This document shows, in pieces, positions 8,486 to 18,059 of a stretch of 64,000 nt of DNA; position 1 is the first letter of the stretch; each line of letters starts with the position of its first letter. Source of the DNA: Caulobacter sp. Root343 (lineage in GTDB: Bacteria; Pseudomonadota; Alphaproteobacteria; Caulobacterales; Caulobacteraceae). Both the position numbers and the translations under genes were made by a program. The notes under the pieces are model-generated. The model was not told the origin of the DNA, did not search any database, and worked only from the letters and a program-made list of their open reading frames with translations. The stretch is from contig NZ_LMDF01000006.1 of the NCBI RefSeq assembly GCF_001425745.1, positions 1 to 64,000 on the forward strand, in the 5' to 3' direction.

Positions 8486-9999
8486 TGGGCGGAAGCCTTG
8501 CCAGAAGAGGCTTGGGGGGGGACGGCTTGCGGCGACCAGCCGCCGCCGAGGGCCTTGTAGGTCTGGACGGCGCGTTGCAGCGCCTGGGTCTGGGCCCCGG
8601 TCAGGGCGGCGCGGGCCGAGCGCCAGGACTGTTCGGCCTGCAGGGCCGTGGTCAGGTCGGTCAGGCCCATGGCGTAGCCCTTGCGGCTGGCCTCGTAGGC
8701 GACGGCGGCGCGGCGCTCGCCGGCGGTCAGCAAGGTGACGCGGCGTTCGTCGGCGTCCTGCTGGACCAGCGCGCCCTCGACCTCGCCGAACGCCGTCTGG
8801 ACGGTCTTCTCATAAGTGACGGCGGCCTGCTCGACCCGCGCGTTGTCGGCCTTGATGTCGGACATCAGCTTGGGGATGTTCAGCACCGGGATCGACAGGT
8901 TCGCCCCCAGGGTCCAGGCCGAGCTGGTCGTCGAGGCCGTGGAGCCGGGGCTGAGGAAGCTGGGGGTGATCGACTTGGAGATCCCGACGCCCGGCGTCAG
9001 GGTCAGGGTCGGAAACAGGGCCAGTTCGCTGATGTTCAGGCTGCCCGAGGCCGAGGCCAGGCGGGCGGCGGCCTCGCGGACGTCGGGACGGCGCGCCAGC
9101 AGCTCGGCGGGGGCGGCGGCCGGGACCGGCGGGGCCTTGGCCAGGACCGGCTCGACCGGCAGGCTGGCCAGCGGGTCCACGCCCTTGCCGACCAGGATCA
9201 GCAGGCTGCGGCGCGAGGCCTGCAGCTGGCCTTCCAGGGCGGCGACCTGCGCCTCGGCCTGGGCGAGGTCGGCGGCGGTGCGGTCGCCCTCGGACGTCGC
9301 CGACAGGCCGCGGCGGCCCTTCTCGGCCGAGACATCGTACAGCGACTTGGCGATGCGGGCGTTTTCGCGGGCGTCCTGCAGCTGGACGGCGTAGCCGCGC
9401 GCCTCGAAATACGACTGGGCGACATTGGCGGCCAGGGCCGCGCGGGCGCCTTCATAGGCGAAGCGGGCGGCGGCCAGGTCATTGTCGACCACCCGGCGGG
9501 CGGCGCCCCGGCGGCCGATCAGATCGAGCTCCCAGGAGACGTCGAAATTGGCCGAATAGGTCTTGCTGACCCCGCCCTGGGTGAAGCCGCCGGTGCCGCT
9601 CTGGTCGATGATGTCGGTGTCGGTGCGCTTGGCCGAGCCCACGAGCGGCGTCTGCGGGATGTAGATCTGGCGGATCTGGCCCTGGCGCACCGCGCGGGCC
9701 TCCTCCAGCCGGGCGGCCGCCAGGCGGGCGTCGGGGGCCTGGGCCAGGGCGGTCGTGACCAGGTCATTCAGGACCGGATCGTTGAAGGCGGCCCACCATT
9801 GGTCCAGGGCCTGGGACGGCAGCGGCGTCCCACGCGGCGCCTCGTAGGCGGCAGGCAGACGCGCATCAACCTGGCGCGCTGGGGTGGTGCAGGCCGACAG
9901 GCCCGCGCCGGTCAGCACGGCGGCCGAGACGAGCAGGACGCGGGACGAGCCAACGGGCCGGCCTGGACGCGGGGGAGCGCCGGTCTTGGCGAGACGCAT
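8482..9999 (-). CDS. RND efflux outer-membrane lipoprotein (NodT/OprM type TolC homologue)
   Basis: The first gene of the efflux operon encodes a TolC-fold channel with two repeated OEP halves, each contributing helical hairpins and beta strands (NFDVSWELDLIGRRG in the first, NLSIPVLNIPKL in the second). The signal peptide carries a lipobox LSACTT, so it is a lipidated member of the NodT family. The ATG at 9999 is preferred; an in-frame TTG at 10050 would give a long hydrophilic leader (VAKPRQRANNNWVRN) before the signal peptide. No convincing ribosome binding site precedes 9999, so the start is less certain than the product. The gene overlaps the adaptor gene by four bases. Confidence 0.93.
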   Translation of the reverse strand: MRLAKTGAPPRPGRPVGSSRVLLVSAAVLTGAGLSACTTPARQVDARLPAAYEAPRGTPLPSQALDQWWAAFNDPVLNDLVTTALAQAPDARLAAARLEEARAVRQGQIRQIYIPQTPLVGSAKRTDTDIIDQSGTGGFTQGGVSKTYSANFDVSWELDLIGRRGAARRVVDNDLAAARFAYEGARAALAANVAQSYFEARGYAVQLQDARENARIAKSLYDVSAEKGRRGLSATSEGDRTAADLAQAEAQVAALEGQLQASRRSLLILVGKGVDPLASLPVEPVLAKAPPVPAAAPAELLARRPDVREAAARLASASGSLNISELALFPTLTLTPGVGISKSITPSFLSPGSTASTTSSAWTLGANLSIPVLNIPKLMSDIKADNARVEQAAVTYEKTVQTAFGEVEGALVQQDADERRVTLLTAGERRAAVAYEASRKGYAMGLTDLTTALQAEQSWRSARAALTGAQTQALQRAVQTYKALGGGWSPQAVPPQASSGKASAQ

Positions 10000-10519
10000 G
10001 AAGTTTCTAACCCAGTTATTGTTGGCCCGCTGGCGGGGCTTGGCGACCAATGTTTTCCCACTTAGGCGCGCATAGGCCGAAGGAAAACCCCCCAGCCGAC
10101 GCTTTAGCGAAGCTTATGTTGCGGCGCCCGAGTCCTCCGGCGTCGCGGGAACCATACCTTTCCATGGTGCGGCGGGATGACGCGGGGCGTGTTGCTCTTT
10201 CCTTGCGGCAGTTGACGGCGCTGTAAAACATACCGCATCATCGAAACAGATGTTCGACTTCATTGATCGGCATCCGCTCTGGTTGCGAAACCAGAGGAGT
10301 ATGCGTGGCTTTTCAAGCATCCGGCCCAAGGGGACCACGGCTTGTCGGCTCTAGACGGCGCATCACCAAGTTTCGAAAACGAACGCTCCTCGCGGCGTGC
10401 CGGCTTAGCCGCGCGCGTCCGAGGCCGCGCGCCGTTCGGGAGACCGCCGCCAAGTTGAACGTCCTCTGGCCTCGCGAAGACGAGCGGCCAGTCAAAGAAT
10501 AATCGAGGGAGGGAAAACC
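10000..10519. other. Intergenic region between efflux operon and TonB receptor
   Basis: About 500 bases separate the two divergent units and must hold both promoters. No reading frame in it looks coding. A good ribosome binding site (GAGGGAGGGA, about 10504-10513) precedes the receptor start. No regulator gene and no convincing operator palindrome was found. Confidence 0.6.
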
Positions 10520-13500
10520 ATGACACGAACCAGCTTCCTGCGCGGAGGCTCGCGCCTCGCGCTGGCCATCGCGCTCGGCGGAGGACTAGCGGGCGCGACC
10601 GCCGCCCAGGCGCAGCAGAAATCCAACAACGACGCCCCGGTCGAGGTCGAGGAAGTCGTCGTCACCGGCTCGTTCATCAAGGGTACGCCCGAGGACGCCG
10701 CCCTGCCGGTCGACGTGATCGGCGCCGAGGAGCTGCAAAAGCGCGGCTCGCCTTCCACCGTCGAACTGCTGAAGGCGCTGTCGGTGTCCAGCGGCGTGCT
10801 GGGCGACACCAACCAGTTCGATAGCCGCGCCCAGGGCTCGGAAGGCTCGGGCTCGGTCAACCTGCGCGGCCTGGGTTCGCAGCGCACCCTGGTGCTGCTG
10901 AACGGCCGCCGCATGGCGATCAACCCGTTCGGCCAGGCCGGCGCGGGCATCGTCGACACCAACATCATTCCCGCCGCCGCCATCGGCCGGCTTGAGGTGC
11001 TGAAGGACGGCGCCGCGGCGACCTATGGCTCGGACGCCATCGCCGGCGTGGTCAACTTCATCACCAAGAAGAACTTCCAGGGCCTGGAGGCGGCCGCCGA
11101 CTACCGGATCGTCGATGGGTCGAAGGGCGACTACGGCCTCAGCCTCACGGCGGGCAAGGTGTGGGACAACGGCAACGTCCTGGCCAGCATCGGCTGGCAG
11201 CATCGCTCCAAGCTGTCGGTCGCCGACCGTGACTGGGCCAACAAGCCCTATCTGAGCAATCCGGAAGCCGGCTGGTCGGCGGCTGGCAACCCCTCGACCT
11301 TCATCCCGCTGGCCAGCACCACCAGCGGCATGCGCGATCCGGCTTGCGCGGGCCTGGGCGGCTTCCCCGGCTTCAGCGGTCTGACCCCGGTCTGCTACTG
11401 GCACTACACCCCGTTCGACAACCTGGTCGAAAAGTCGAACGCCGTGCAGGCCTATGCCGAGGCCAACGCGGATCTGTCCGCCAAGACCAAGTTCCACGCC
11501 GAGCTGCTGTACTCGCACACCGACGTGCCCGACTGGAACACCTCGCCGTCCTACGCCGCCCTGGCGGTGCCGACCGCGGAAGCCTCGCCCATCGCAGGGC
11601 GCTACATCGTGCCGTCCACCAACCCCGGCCTGATCGCCTTCATGGCGGCCAATCCGACGGTGCAACTGACCAGCCTGGTCACCGGCGCCACCTCGACCGT
11701 ACCCAGCTCGATCTTCGCCTTCGGCGCCATCAACGCCGCCAACCGGCCGTTCGCCCTCGGCGGCAATCCGAAGTTCGGCTACGGCCCCTCGATCGGCTCG
11801 CGCTCGTTCGACGCCTTCCGCGTCTCGGCTGACCTATCCGGTGAATTCGAGAATGGCATCGGCTGGGACGTCGCCCTGACCTATTCGCAGGAAGTGGGCG
11901 TGCGCACCGGCTACGACACCCTGGTCAACCGCTTCGCCCTGGCGCTGCAGGGCCTGGGCGGACCGCTGTGCGACAGCAACCCGACCACCCCTGGTGTCCA
12001 GGGCACGCCGGGTGTCGGGCAGTGCATGTATTACAACCCCTTCGCCAGCGCGATCCCCAGCAACGCGATCACTGGCGTGGCCAACCCGGCCTACAACTCG
12101 GCCCTGGCCAACAACAAGGACCTGGTCGACTGGTTCTTCAAGAAGCTGTCGACCAAGCAGTCCTCGCGCCTGTTCGTCGGCGAGGCGGTGCTGAACGGCA
12201 AGACCAGCATCACCCTGCCGGGCGGCGACGTGGCCTGGGCCGCGGGCGTCCAGTATCGCCGCACCTATTTCAAGGCCGACTACAACGACATCAGCAACGC
12301 CGCGATCAATCCGTGCGTGAACACTCCGGACTTCGGCGTGACCACCTGCACCGGCTCGCAACGCAACGGCCCGTTCATGTTCCTGGGAGTCGGCAACGAG
12401 GCCGATAACCAGAGCGACGTGATGGCCGGGTTCGGCGAGCTGTCAGTGCCGATCACCGAGGACTTCCAGGCCCAGCTCGCCGCCCGCTACGAGAAGTACG
12501 GCGGCGCGGTCGGTTCGACCTTCAACCCCAAGGCCTCGTTGCGCTGGCAAGCGACCAAGTGGATGGCGGTCCGCGCGTCGGCCGGTTCGACCTTCCGCGG
12601 GCCGCCTGATCCGCTGACCACAACGACCTCGATCACCTCGCTGCAAGGCATCCTGGGCGTGTTCCGGGCCGTGGACATCTTTGGCAACCCGAACCTGAAG
12701 CCGGAAAAGGCCAAGACCTATAATTTCGGCCTGCTGTTCAACGCCGGCGACTTCAAGGCCAGCGTCGACTACTTCGCCTTCGACTTCAAAAACCCAATCG
12801 TGGCCGAGCCGGTGGCCGGCATGGTCTCGGCGCTCTATCCGAATGGGGCGGCCGGTTCCAACAACTGCGCCGATCCGGCCTATGCGGGCCTGGTCGCGCG
12901 CTTCACCTTCAACGGCGCCTGCGGGACGCCGACGACCAGTATCGCCCGCCTGCGCACCAACTACATCAACGGCGCGCCGGTGAAGAACTCGGGCCTCGAC
13001 TTCTCGGCCGATTACCGGTTCAGGAACGTGCTGGGCGGCGACGTCGCCATCGGCGGCAACGCCACCTACATCCGCAAATACAGCGTCGGCGCCACCCAGG
13101 TGGAAGGGATCACGGTCGAGAAGCCATTCGACGCCGTGGGTCTGCTGAACTACCAGACCACGGTCGTGCCGATCCCCAAGTGGAAGGGCGACGTCTTCGT
13201 CGAGTGGAACATGGGGCCGCATAACCTGCGGGTCTCGGTCAACTACATCGGGTCCTACACCGACCAGCGCACCGCCCCGTTCGCGGCCAACGCCTACAAG
13301 GACACCACGGGCGCGGGTGTGACGGTCGCCGCCGGCAAGAAGATCGACGCGCAGATCCTGACCAACCTGGCCTATCGCGTCTTCCTGCCCTGGGACACCA
13401 CCGCGACCCTGGCGATCACCAACGTGTTCGACAAGGACCCGTCCTACGCCCGCCTCGACCTGGGCTACGACCCGTTCACCGGCGATCCGCTGGGCCGCAC

Positions 13501-13531
13501 CTACAAGTTCGGCCTGCGCAAGAAGTTCTAG
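10520..13531 (+). CDS. TonB-dependent outer-membrane receptor (1)
   Basis: This 1003-residue receptor has a signal peptide ending near AAQAQQ, a TonB box (VEEVVVTGSF), and a plug domain (residues about 55-180: PVDVIGAEELQKRGSPSTVELLKAL, SVNLRGLGSQRTLVLLNGRR, VLKDGAAATYGSDAIAGVVNFI). A 22-strand type barrel follows, ending in the canonical aromatic C-terminus (GRTYKFGLRKKF). It imports a bulky substrate across the outer membrane using ExbBD-TonB energy. The plug type is common among carbohydrate receptors of Caulobacterales. It is followed by a strong terminator and then by the UxuA-like gene and a second receptor, so a sugar or oligosaccharide ligand is a reasonable inference. Two cysteine pairs in extracellular loop regions (DPACAGLGGF...VCYW, PCVNT...TTCTG) suggest disulfides. 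Confidence 0.95.
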   Translation: MTRTSFLRGGSRLALAIALGGGLAGATAAQAQQKSNNDAPVEVEEVVVTGSFIKGTPEDAALPVDVIGAEELQKRGSPSTVELLKALSVSSGVLGDTNQFDSRAQGSEGSGSVNLRGLGSQRTLVLLNGRRMAINPFGQAGAGIVDTNIIPAAAIGRLEVLKDGAAATYGSDAIAGVVNFITKKNFQGLEAAADYRIVDGSKGDYGLSLTAGKVWDNGNVLASIGWQHRSKLSVADRDWANKPYLSNPEAGWSAAGNPSTFIPLASTTSGMRDPACAGLGGFPGFSGLTPVCYWHYTPFDNLVEKSNAVQAYAEANADLSAKTKFHAELLYSHTDVPDWNTSPSYAALAVPTAEASPIAGRYIVPSTNPGLIAFMAANPTVQLTSLVTGATSTVPSSIFAFGAINAANRPFALGGNPKFGYGPSIGSRSFDAFRVSADLSGEFENGIGWDVALTYSQEVGVRTGYDTLVNRFALALQGLGGPLCDSNPTTPGVQGTPGVGQCMYYNPFASAIPSNAITGVANPAYNSALANNKDLVDWFFKKLSTKQSSRLFVGEAVLNGKTSITLPGGDVAWAAGVQYRRTYFKADYNDISNAAINPCVNTPDFGVTTCTGSQRNGPFMFLGVGNEADNQSDVMAGFGELSVPITEDFQAQLAARYEKYGGAVGSTFNPKASLRWQATKWMAVRASAGSTFRGPPDPLTTTTSITSLQGILGVFRAVDIFGNPNLKPEKAKTYNFGLLFNAGDFKASVDYFAFDFKNPIVAEPVAGMVSALYPNGAAGSNNCADPAYAGLVARFTFNGACGTPTTSIARLRTNYINGAPVKNSGLDFSADYRFRNVLGGDVAIGGNATYIRKYSVGATQVEGITVEKPFDAVGLLNYQTTVVPIPKWKGDVFVEWNMGPHNLRVSVNYIGSYTDQRTAPFAANAYKDTTGAGVTVAAGKKIDAQILTNLAYRVFLPWDTTATLAITNVFDKDPSYARLDLGYDPFTGDPLGRTYKFGLRKKF

Positions 13532-13558
13532 TTCGTTCCTCGAAACGTGTGGGAACTC

Positions 13559-13592
13559 ACGGCGCGTCCTCCCCCAGGACGCGCCGTCTTCT
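13559..13592 (+). terminator. Rho-independent terminator after TonB receptor 1
   Basis: A perfect 12-bp GC-rich stem (13559-13570 with 13576-13587) has a CCCCC loop and runs into CTTCTTGT. It lies 27 bp after the receptor stop, so the next gene needs its own promoter. Confidence 0.8.
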
Positions 13593-13730
13593 TGTGTGGT
13601 CGCTCAACTCACCAATGCGCGCCCGGCATGTGTCGATACGGCCTTAGCATTGGTTTGAAATCGAACCTGGCGCCTAGTCTTCACTAATAAAACAACTGGC
13701 CTGGACCAGATAAAAAGCGGGAGTGAGACT

Positions 13731-14864
13731 ATGGATCGCAGAAGATTTCTGTCGGCCACCGGTCTGGGCGCGGTCGCATTGGGCGCGGGATCGGGCGCGG
13801 CGTCGACCGTGGCGGACGCGGCGCCGAAGCCAAAGGCCGCCGGCGCCAGGGGCGGACCCGCCAAGTTCAAGCTGGGCTGCCAGAGCCCGCCGGCCACCGA
13901 CGAGCACTTCGCCTTCTTCGCCCGCTACGGCGTCCGCAACTGCAGCAGCAGCGCCAAGATCGCCGATCCGAGCCGGATCTATCCGACCGTCGACGAGCTG
14001 AAGGCCCTGAAGGACATGGGCGACCGGCACGGCGTCAGCGTCGACATGGTCGATAGCGTGCTGCTGACCTCGTCGCACATCGATCGCGAGAAGAACCCGG
14101 CGATCATGCTGGCCCAGGACCCGCAGCGCGACCGCGACATCGAGGCCTTCCAGACCTTGATCCGCAACTGCGCCGCCGCCGGCATCCCGGCCGTGAAGTA
14201 CAATATGAGCATCCTGGGCGTGCTGCGCAGCGGCAAGGTCAAGGGACGCGGCGACTCCGAATACGCGGCCTGGAACCTGGCCGAGGCCAAGCCCGCCACC
14301 CCGCTGACCCGGGCCGGGGTGGTCGACGCCGACCGGTTCTGGGAGCGGATCACCTATTTCCTCGAGCGGGTCGCGCCGGTCGCCCAGGAGTACAAGGTCC
14401 GCATCGCCTGCCACCCGCAGGACCCGGGCGTGCCGCCCAGCGGCTACCAGGGGATCGACCGCGTATTGGGCACGGTCGACGGCCTCAAGCGGTTCATCAC
14501 CATCAAGGAAAACCCGTATCACGGGCTCAACTTCTGCCAGGGCACGGTGTCGGAAGACCTGCGTGATCCCGGCAAGGAGATCTTCGACGTGATCCGCTAC
14601 TTCGGGAACAGGAAGAAGATCTTCAACGTCCACTTCCGCAACATCAGGGGCCATCGCGACAACTTCGCCGAGGTGTTCCCGGACGAGGGCGACGTCGACT
14701 TCGTCGAGGCCATCAAGGTCTACAAGGAAGTCGGTTACGACGGCATGCTGATGCCCGACCACGTGCCGGAAGTTCCCGGCCACCCCGAGGCGCGCGGCGA
14801 GAGCTTCGCCTTCGCATACGGCTATATCCGCGGCCTGATCCAGGCCGCCGACCGACTAGCTTGA
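13731..14864 (+). CDS. Tat-exported mannonate dehydratase (UxuA)-like TIM-barrel protein
   Basis: The protein starts MDRRRFLSATGLGAVALGAG, a clear twin-arginine signal peptide, so the folded enzyme is predicted to be exported. The rest matches the UxuA/xylose-isomerase-like barrel: the ACHPQDPGVPPSGYQGIDR segment, a FCQGT cysteine, HFRNI histidine and a late MPDHVPE motif correspond to the metal-binding residues of D-mannonate dehydratase (D-mannonate to 2-keto-3-deoxygluconate). Known UxuA proteins are cytoplasmic, so the signal peptide is unusual. The 377-residue length is close to that of UxuA once the signal is removed. It lies between two TonB receptors. A related isomerase or dehydratase acting on a periplasmic uronate or aldonate is possible; true mannonate activity is an inference. 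Confidence 0.78.
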   Translation: MDRRRFLSATGLGAVALGAGSGAASTVADAAPKPKAAGARGGPAKFKLGCQSPPATDEHFAFFARYGVRNCSSSAKIADPSRIYPTVDELKALKDMGDRHGVSVDMVDSVLLTSSHIDREKNPAIMLAQDPQRDRDIEAFQTLIRNCAAAGIPAVKYNMSILGVLRSGKVKGRGDSEYAAWNLAEAKPATPLTRAGVVDADRFWERITYFLERVAPVAQEYKVRIACHPQDPGVPPSGYQGIDRVLGTVDGLKRFITIKENPYHGLNFCQGTVSEDLRDPGKEIFDVIRYFGNRKKIFNVHFRNIRGHRDNFAEVFPDEGDVDFVEAIKVYKEVGYDGMLMPDHVPEVPGHPEARGESFAFAYGYIRGLIQAADRLA

Positions 14865-14992
14865 CGCTCTAGCGGCCGCCGGTCGGGCCGCAAGTACCTG
14901 AAGTAGCTCCTGTTTAACCGTCCAGGCCGTCTCGGCTCGGAACGGACGAACTCCTGCGGCCGGTCCGCCGGCGCCCTTCGAGGGACATCCCG

Positions 14993-17770
14993 ATGTCACG
15001 ACTGATCAAACGCGCCTGCGCATCGTCCGCGCTCGCCCTCGGCACGGTGTGGAGCCTCGCGGCCGCCGCCCAAACCGCCCCGGCCGCCCAGCCCGCCGCT
15101 GTCCAGGCCGCCGCTCCCGCCAGCGACATCGTCGAGGAGGTGGTGGTCACCGGCTCGCGGGTCGCCCGGGCCGGCTTCACGGCCCCGACGCCGGTCACCG
15201 TGCTGGGCGGCGAGCAGCTGACCAACAGCAGCCCGACCACCCTGGGCGAGTCGCTGAAGCAGATCCCGGCCCTCAACAACTCGGTCGGACCGCGCGGGGC
15301 GCAGACCTCGTCAGGGCAGGGCGGGGCGTATCTGGACCTGCGCGGACTTGGCCCCAGCCGCACCCTGACCCTGCTGGACGGCCGGCGCTTCGTGCCCGGC
15401 GACGGCAGCGGCCTCGTGGACACCAACCTGTTCCCTCAGGCCTTGGTCGATCGGGTGGAGGTGGTGACGGGCGGCGCCTCGGCGGCCTACGGCTCCGACG
15501 CCGTCGGCGGGGTGGTCAACTTCATCCTCAACAAGAAGTTCGAGGGCTTCAAGGGCGAGGTCCAGGGCGGGATCTCGAACTACGACGACGACCAGGAGCA
15601 GAAGTACAACTTCGCCTATGGCAAGCGCTTCGCCGACGGGCGCGGCCACGTGATCGGCAGCCTGGAATATTTCAAGAGCAACGGCGTCGACCAGCGGCTG
15701 GACCGCCCGGTGGCCCAGAAGAGCTGCCAGGTGATCGCCCTGCCGGCCGGCTCGGCCACCTTGCGCGATTTCGCCTGCGGGGTGCGGGTCTCCAACGCCA
15801 ATTTCGGCGGGCTGATCACCAACACCGCCCTGGCCGGCACGACCTTCACCGCCGACGGCGCCCCGATCCCGTTCAACTACGGAACCCTGCGCACCGGCTC
15901 GACCATGGTCGGCGGCGACGGGGTGATCCCGCAGTTCGCGCCGCTGACCTCGGCGATCGACAAGCGCATCGCCTTCCTGCGCGGCAGCTGGGACCTGACG
16001 CCGAAGACCAACGTCTATCTGGAGGCCAGCTACGGCAAGGTGGCCCTGGGCTATCAGGTCGGCTCGTACCACAACCAGCTGGGCAACACGGCCCTGACCA
16101 TCCGCCGCGACAACGCCTTCCTGCCGACCTCGCTGCGTGACCGGATGACGACGCTGAACCTGCAGACCTTCAGCCTGGGCCGCTACGACAACGACATCCC
16201 GCAGAGCAAGGTCACCACCGACAACACCACCTACCGGCTGGTCGGCGGCGTCAACGGCGAGATCGGCGGCTGGAAGTGGGACGGCTATTTCGAGCGCGGC
16301 GACAACAAGCGGAAACTGCAGATCGGCAACGACCTGCTGCAGGCCCGCTATGTCGAGGCCGCCGACGCGGTGGTCAGTCCGACGACCGGCGCGATCGTCT
16401 GCCGCTCCAGCCTGACCATGCCCGGCAACGGTTGCGTGCCGATCAACGTGTTCGGCTATCATCCGCCCAGCGAAAGCGCCTTCCGTTACATCACCGCCAC
16501 CAACGCCGCGATCCAGAAGTCGTACGAGCACCTGGTGGCCTTCAACCTGTCGGGCGAGCCGATCTCGACCTGGGCTGGGCCGGTGTCGCTGGCCCTGGGC
16601 GCCGAGTATCGCGAGCAGGGCTTCGACCAGAAGGTCGACGCGCTGTCCGAGACCTTCAACCCGGTGACCAACAGCCCCGGCCCGTTCCGGGTCGGCAACC
16701 CCAAGGCCCAGTCGGGCAGCTACAACATCAAGGAAGGCTACGTCGAAACCGTGGTTCCGCTGGCCAAGGATCTGCCCTGGGCCAAGGAGCTGGAGCTGAA
16801 CGCGGCGGCCCGCTACACCGACTACAGCACCAGCGGCGGGGTCACGACCTGGAAGATCGGCCTGTCCTACGCGCCGATCGAGGGGGTGCGGTTCCGGGCC
16901 ACGCGGTCCAAGGATATCCGGGCCCCGAACCTCTACGAGCTCTACCAGAAGGGCCAGTCCAACTACATCGTGTCGATCTTCGACCGGGTGCGCGGCGTGA
17001 CGGCGACCAACGTCAAGCAGCTGCAGCTGGGCAATCCGAACCTGGTGCCGGAAGTGGCCGAGACTACGACGTTCGGCGTCGTCTATCAGCCCTCGTTCGC
17101 GCCGGGCCTGGGGCTGTCGGTCGACTACTATGACATCGACATCAAGGACGCGATCGCCACCCCGACGCCCCAGCAACTGATCGACGACTGCGCGGCCGGC
17201 GTGCAGGCGCGCTGCGCGTTCCTGTATCGCGACGCCGCCGGCGGGCTGATCGGGGTGGACTTGGTCAACCTCAACCTGTCGGCCTTCAAGACCCGCGGCG
17301 TCGACATCGAGGCCAGCTACGGCTTCGACCTCGCCACGATCCGTGACGGATTGCCAGGGCGACTGAGCACGCGGGTGATCGGCAGCTATGTCGACACCTT
17401 CACCAGCATCGTGCCCGGCGCGCCGGTCGTGAATCGGGCGGGGGAGGCGGCCAATCCGAAATGGCGCTGGAACGCCCAGGCGACCTACGACGCCGAGCCG
17501 TGGTCGCTGTTCCTGCAGGCGCGCCACACCGGCGAGGTGTCCTACGATCTGAGCACGGCGCCGACCGACCTGCCGCAGCTGAAGATCAAGCCCGAAACGC
17601 TGGTCGACACCCGGGTCTCGTACAAACTGCCCACCCGTAGCGGCGACTGGACGGCCTATTTCAGCGTCAACAACGTCTTCAACAACCTGCCGCCGGAATT
17701 CGCGCCGACGGCGGGGTCGTATGACCCGATCGGGCGGTTTTACCGGGCGGGGGTGAAGTTCGTGTACTGA
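14993..17770 (+). CDS. TonB-dependent outer-membrane receptor (2)
   Basis: The 925-residue receptor has a signal peptide (cleavage near LAAAAQT), a TonB box DIVEEVVVTGSRV, a plug with LRGLGPSRTLTLLDGRR and VVTGGASAAYGSDAVGGVVNFI, a barrel with typical TBDT motifs (TRSKDIRAPNLYELYQ, LQLGNPNLVPEVAETTTFGV), and an aromatic terminal strand (GRFYRAGVKFVY). It is the same broad type as the receptor at 10520 but clearly not a recent duplicate, since loop regions differ. It lies 128 bp downstream of the UxuA-like gene, so the two could be one transcription unit. The ligand is unknown; a plant or algal glycan fragment is likely from context. Confidence 0.95.
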   Translation: MSRLIKRACASSALALGTVWSLAAAAQTAPAAQPAAVQAAAPASDIVEEVVVTGSRVARAGFTAPTPVTVLGGEQLTNSSPTTLGESLKQIPALNNSVGPRGAQTSSGQGGAYLDLRGLGPSRTLTLLDGRRFVPGDGSGLVDTNLFPQALVDRVEVVTGGASAAYGSDAVGGVVNFILNKKFEGFKGEVQGGISNYDDDQEQKYNFAYGKRFADGRGHVIGSLEYFKSNGVDQRLDRPVAQKSCQVIALPAGSATLRDFACGVRVSNANFGGLITNTALAGTTFTADGAPIPFNYGTLRTGSTMVGGDGVIPQFAPLTSAIDKRIAFLRGSWDLTPKTNVYLEASYGKVALGYQVGSYHNQLGNTALTIRRDNAFLPTSLRDRMTTLNLQTFSLGRYDNDIPQSKVTTDNTTYRLVGGVNGEIGGWKWDGYFERGDNKRKLQIGNDLLQARYVEAADAVVSPTTGAIVCRSSLTMPGNGCVPINVFGYHPPSESAFRYITATNAAIQKSYEHLVAFNLSGEPISTWAGPVSLALGAEYREQGFDQKVDALSETFNPVTNSPGPFRVGNPKAQSGSYNIKEGYVETVVPLAKDLPWAKELELNAAARYTDYSTSGGVTTWKIGLSYAPIEGVRFRATRSKDIRAPNLYELYQKGQSNYIVSIFDRVRGVTATNVKQLQLGNPNLVPEVAETTTFGVVYQPSFAPGLGLSVDYYDIDIKDAIATPTPQQLIDDCAAGVQARCAFLYRDAAGGLIGVDLVNLNLSAFKTRGVDIEASYGFDLATIRDGLPGRLSTRVIGSYVDTFTSIVPGAPVVNRAGEAANPKWRWNAQATYDAEPWSLFLQARHTGEVSYDLSTAPTDLPQLKIKPETLVDTRVSYKLPTRSGDWTAYFSVNNVFNNLPPEFAPTAGSYDPIGRFYRAGVKFVY

Positions 17771-17790
17771 GGTCGAAGCCCTCCAACCCG

Positions 17791-17887
17791 TGTCATCCCG
17801 GAAGCCTCGCAGAGGCTATCCGGGACCGCCGGAAGCGCTGAGCTTCCCGCGGTCCCGGCTCTCCGCTCCGCTACGGCCGGGATGACA
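17791..17887. repeat. 97-bp dispersed palindromic repeat (family A, copy 1)
   Basis: The element is bounded by the inverted ends TGTCATCCCGG and CCGGGATGACA and contains internal complementary arms. Its reverse complement matches the copy at 58846-58942 at 94 of 97 positions, and a more diverged copy lies at 52311-52410. It sits just after the receptor stop and before the operator of the GH95 gene, so it may also act as a hairpin terminator. Confidence 0.9.
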
Positions 17888-17909
17888 GAAAGAGAGTTTT
17901 GTCATTTCT

Positions 17910-17929
17910 TATACGACATAAGAATTCAC
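17910..17929 (-). promoter_or_regulatory. Candidate fucose-regulon operator, site A (upstream of GH95)
   Basis: On the minus strand this reads GTGAATTCTTATGTCGTATA. It shares the outer blocks GTGAA-T and TC-TATA with sites at 20442, 23574 and 33721. An overlapping perfect inverted repeat (TTCTTAT, 5-base spacer, ATAAGAA) spans 17906-17924. It lies about 130 bp before the GH95 start in otherwise GC-rich DNA. The binding protein is inferred, not shown. Confidence 0.5.
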
Positions 17930-18059
17930 TGATAAAATATCCGCTTGTCAAAGCCACTCCGGAGTGATCACTGGTTCGCGGGCGTCGGCCGGCATTCCAG
18001 CAGCTCCGCCCCAACGTGATGTCGGCCGTCCGGGCCGGCGCTGATCAGGGGAGTTCGAC

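Noticed and set aside
10263..10502. Small plus-strand frame before TonB receptor 1
   Set aside because: No coding GC3 pattern, no ribosome binding site, and Arg-rich shadow composition.
15311..17527. Long antisense frame under TonB receptor 2
   Set aside because: No domain or natural composition; it mirrors the receptor codons and is a shadow.
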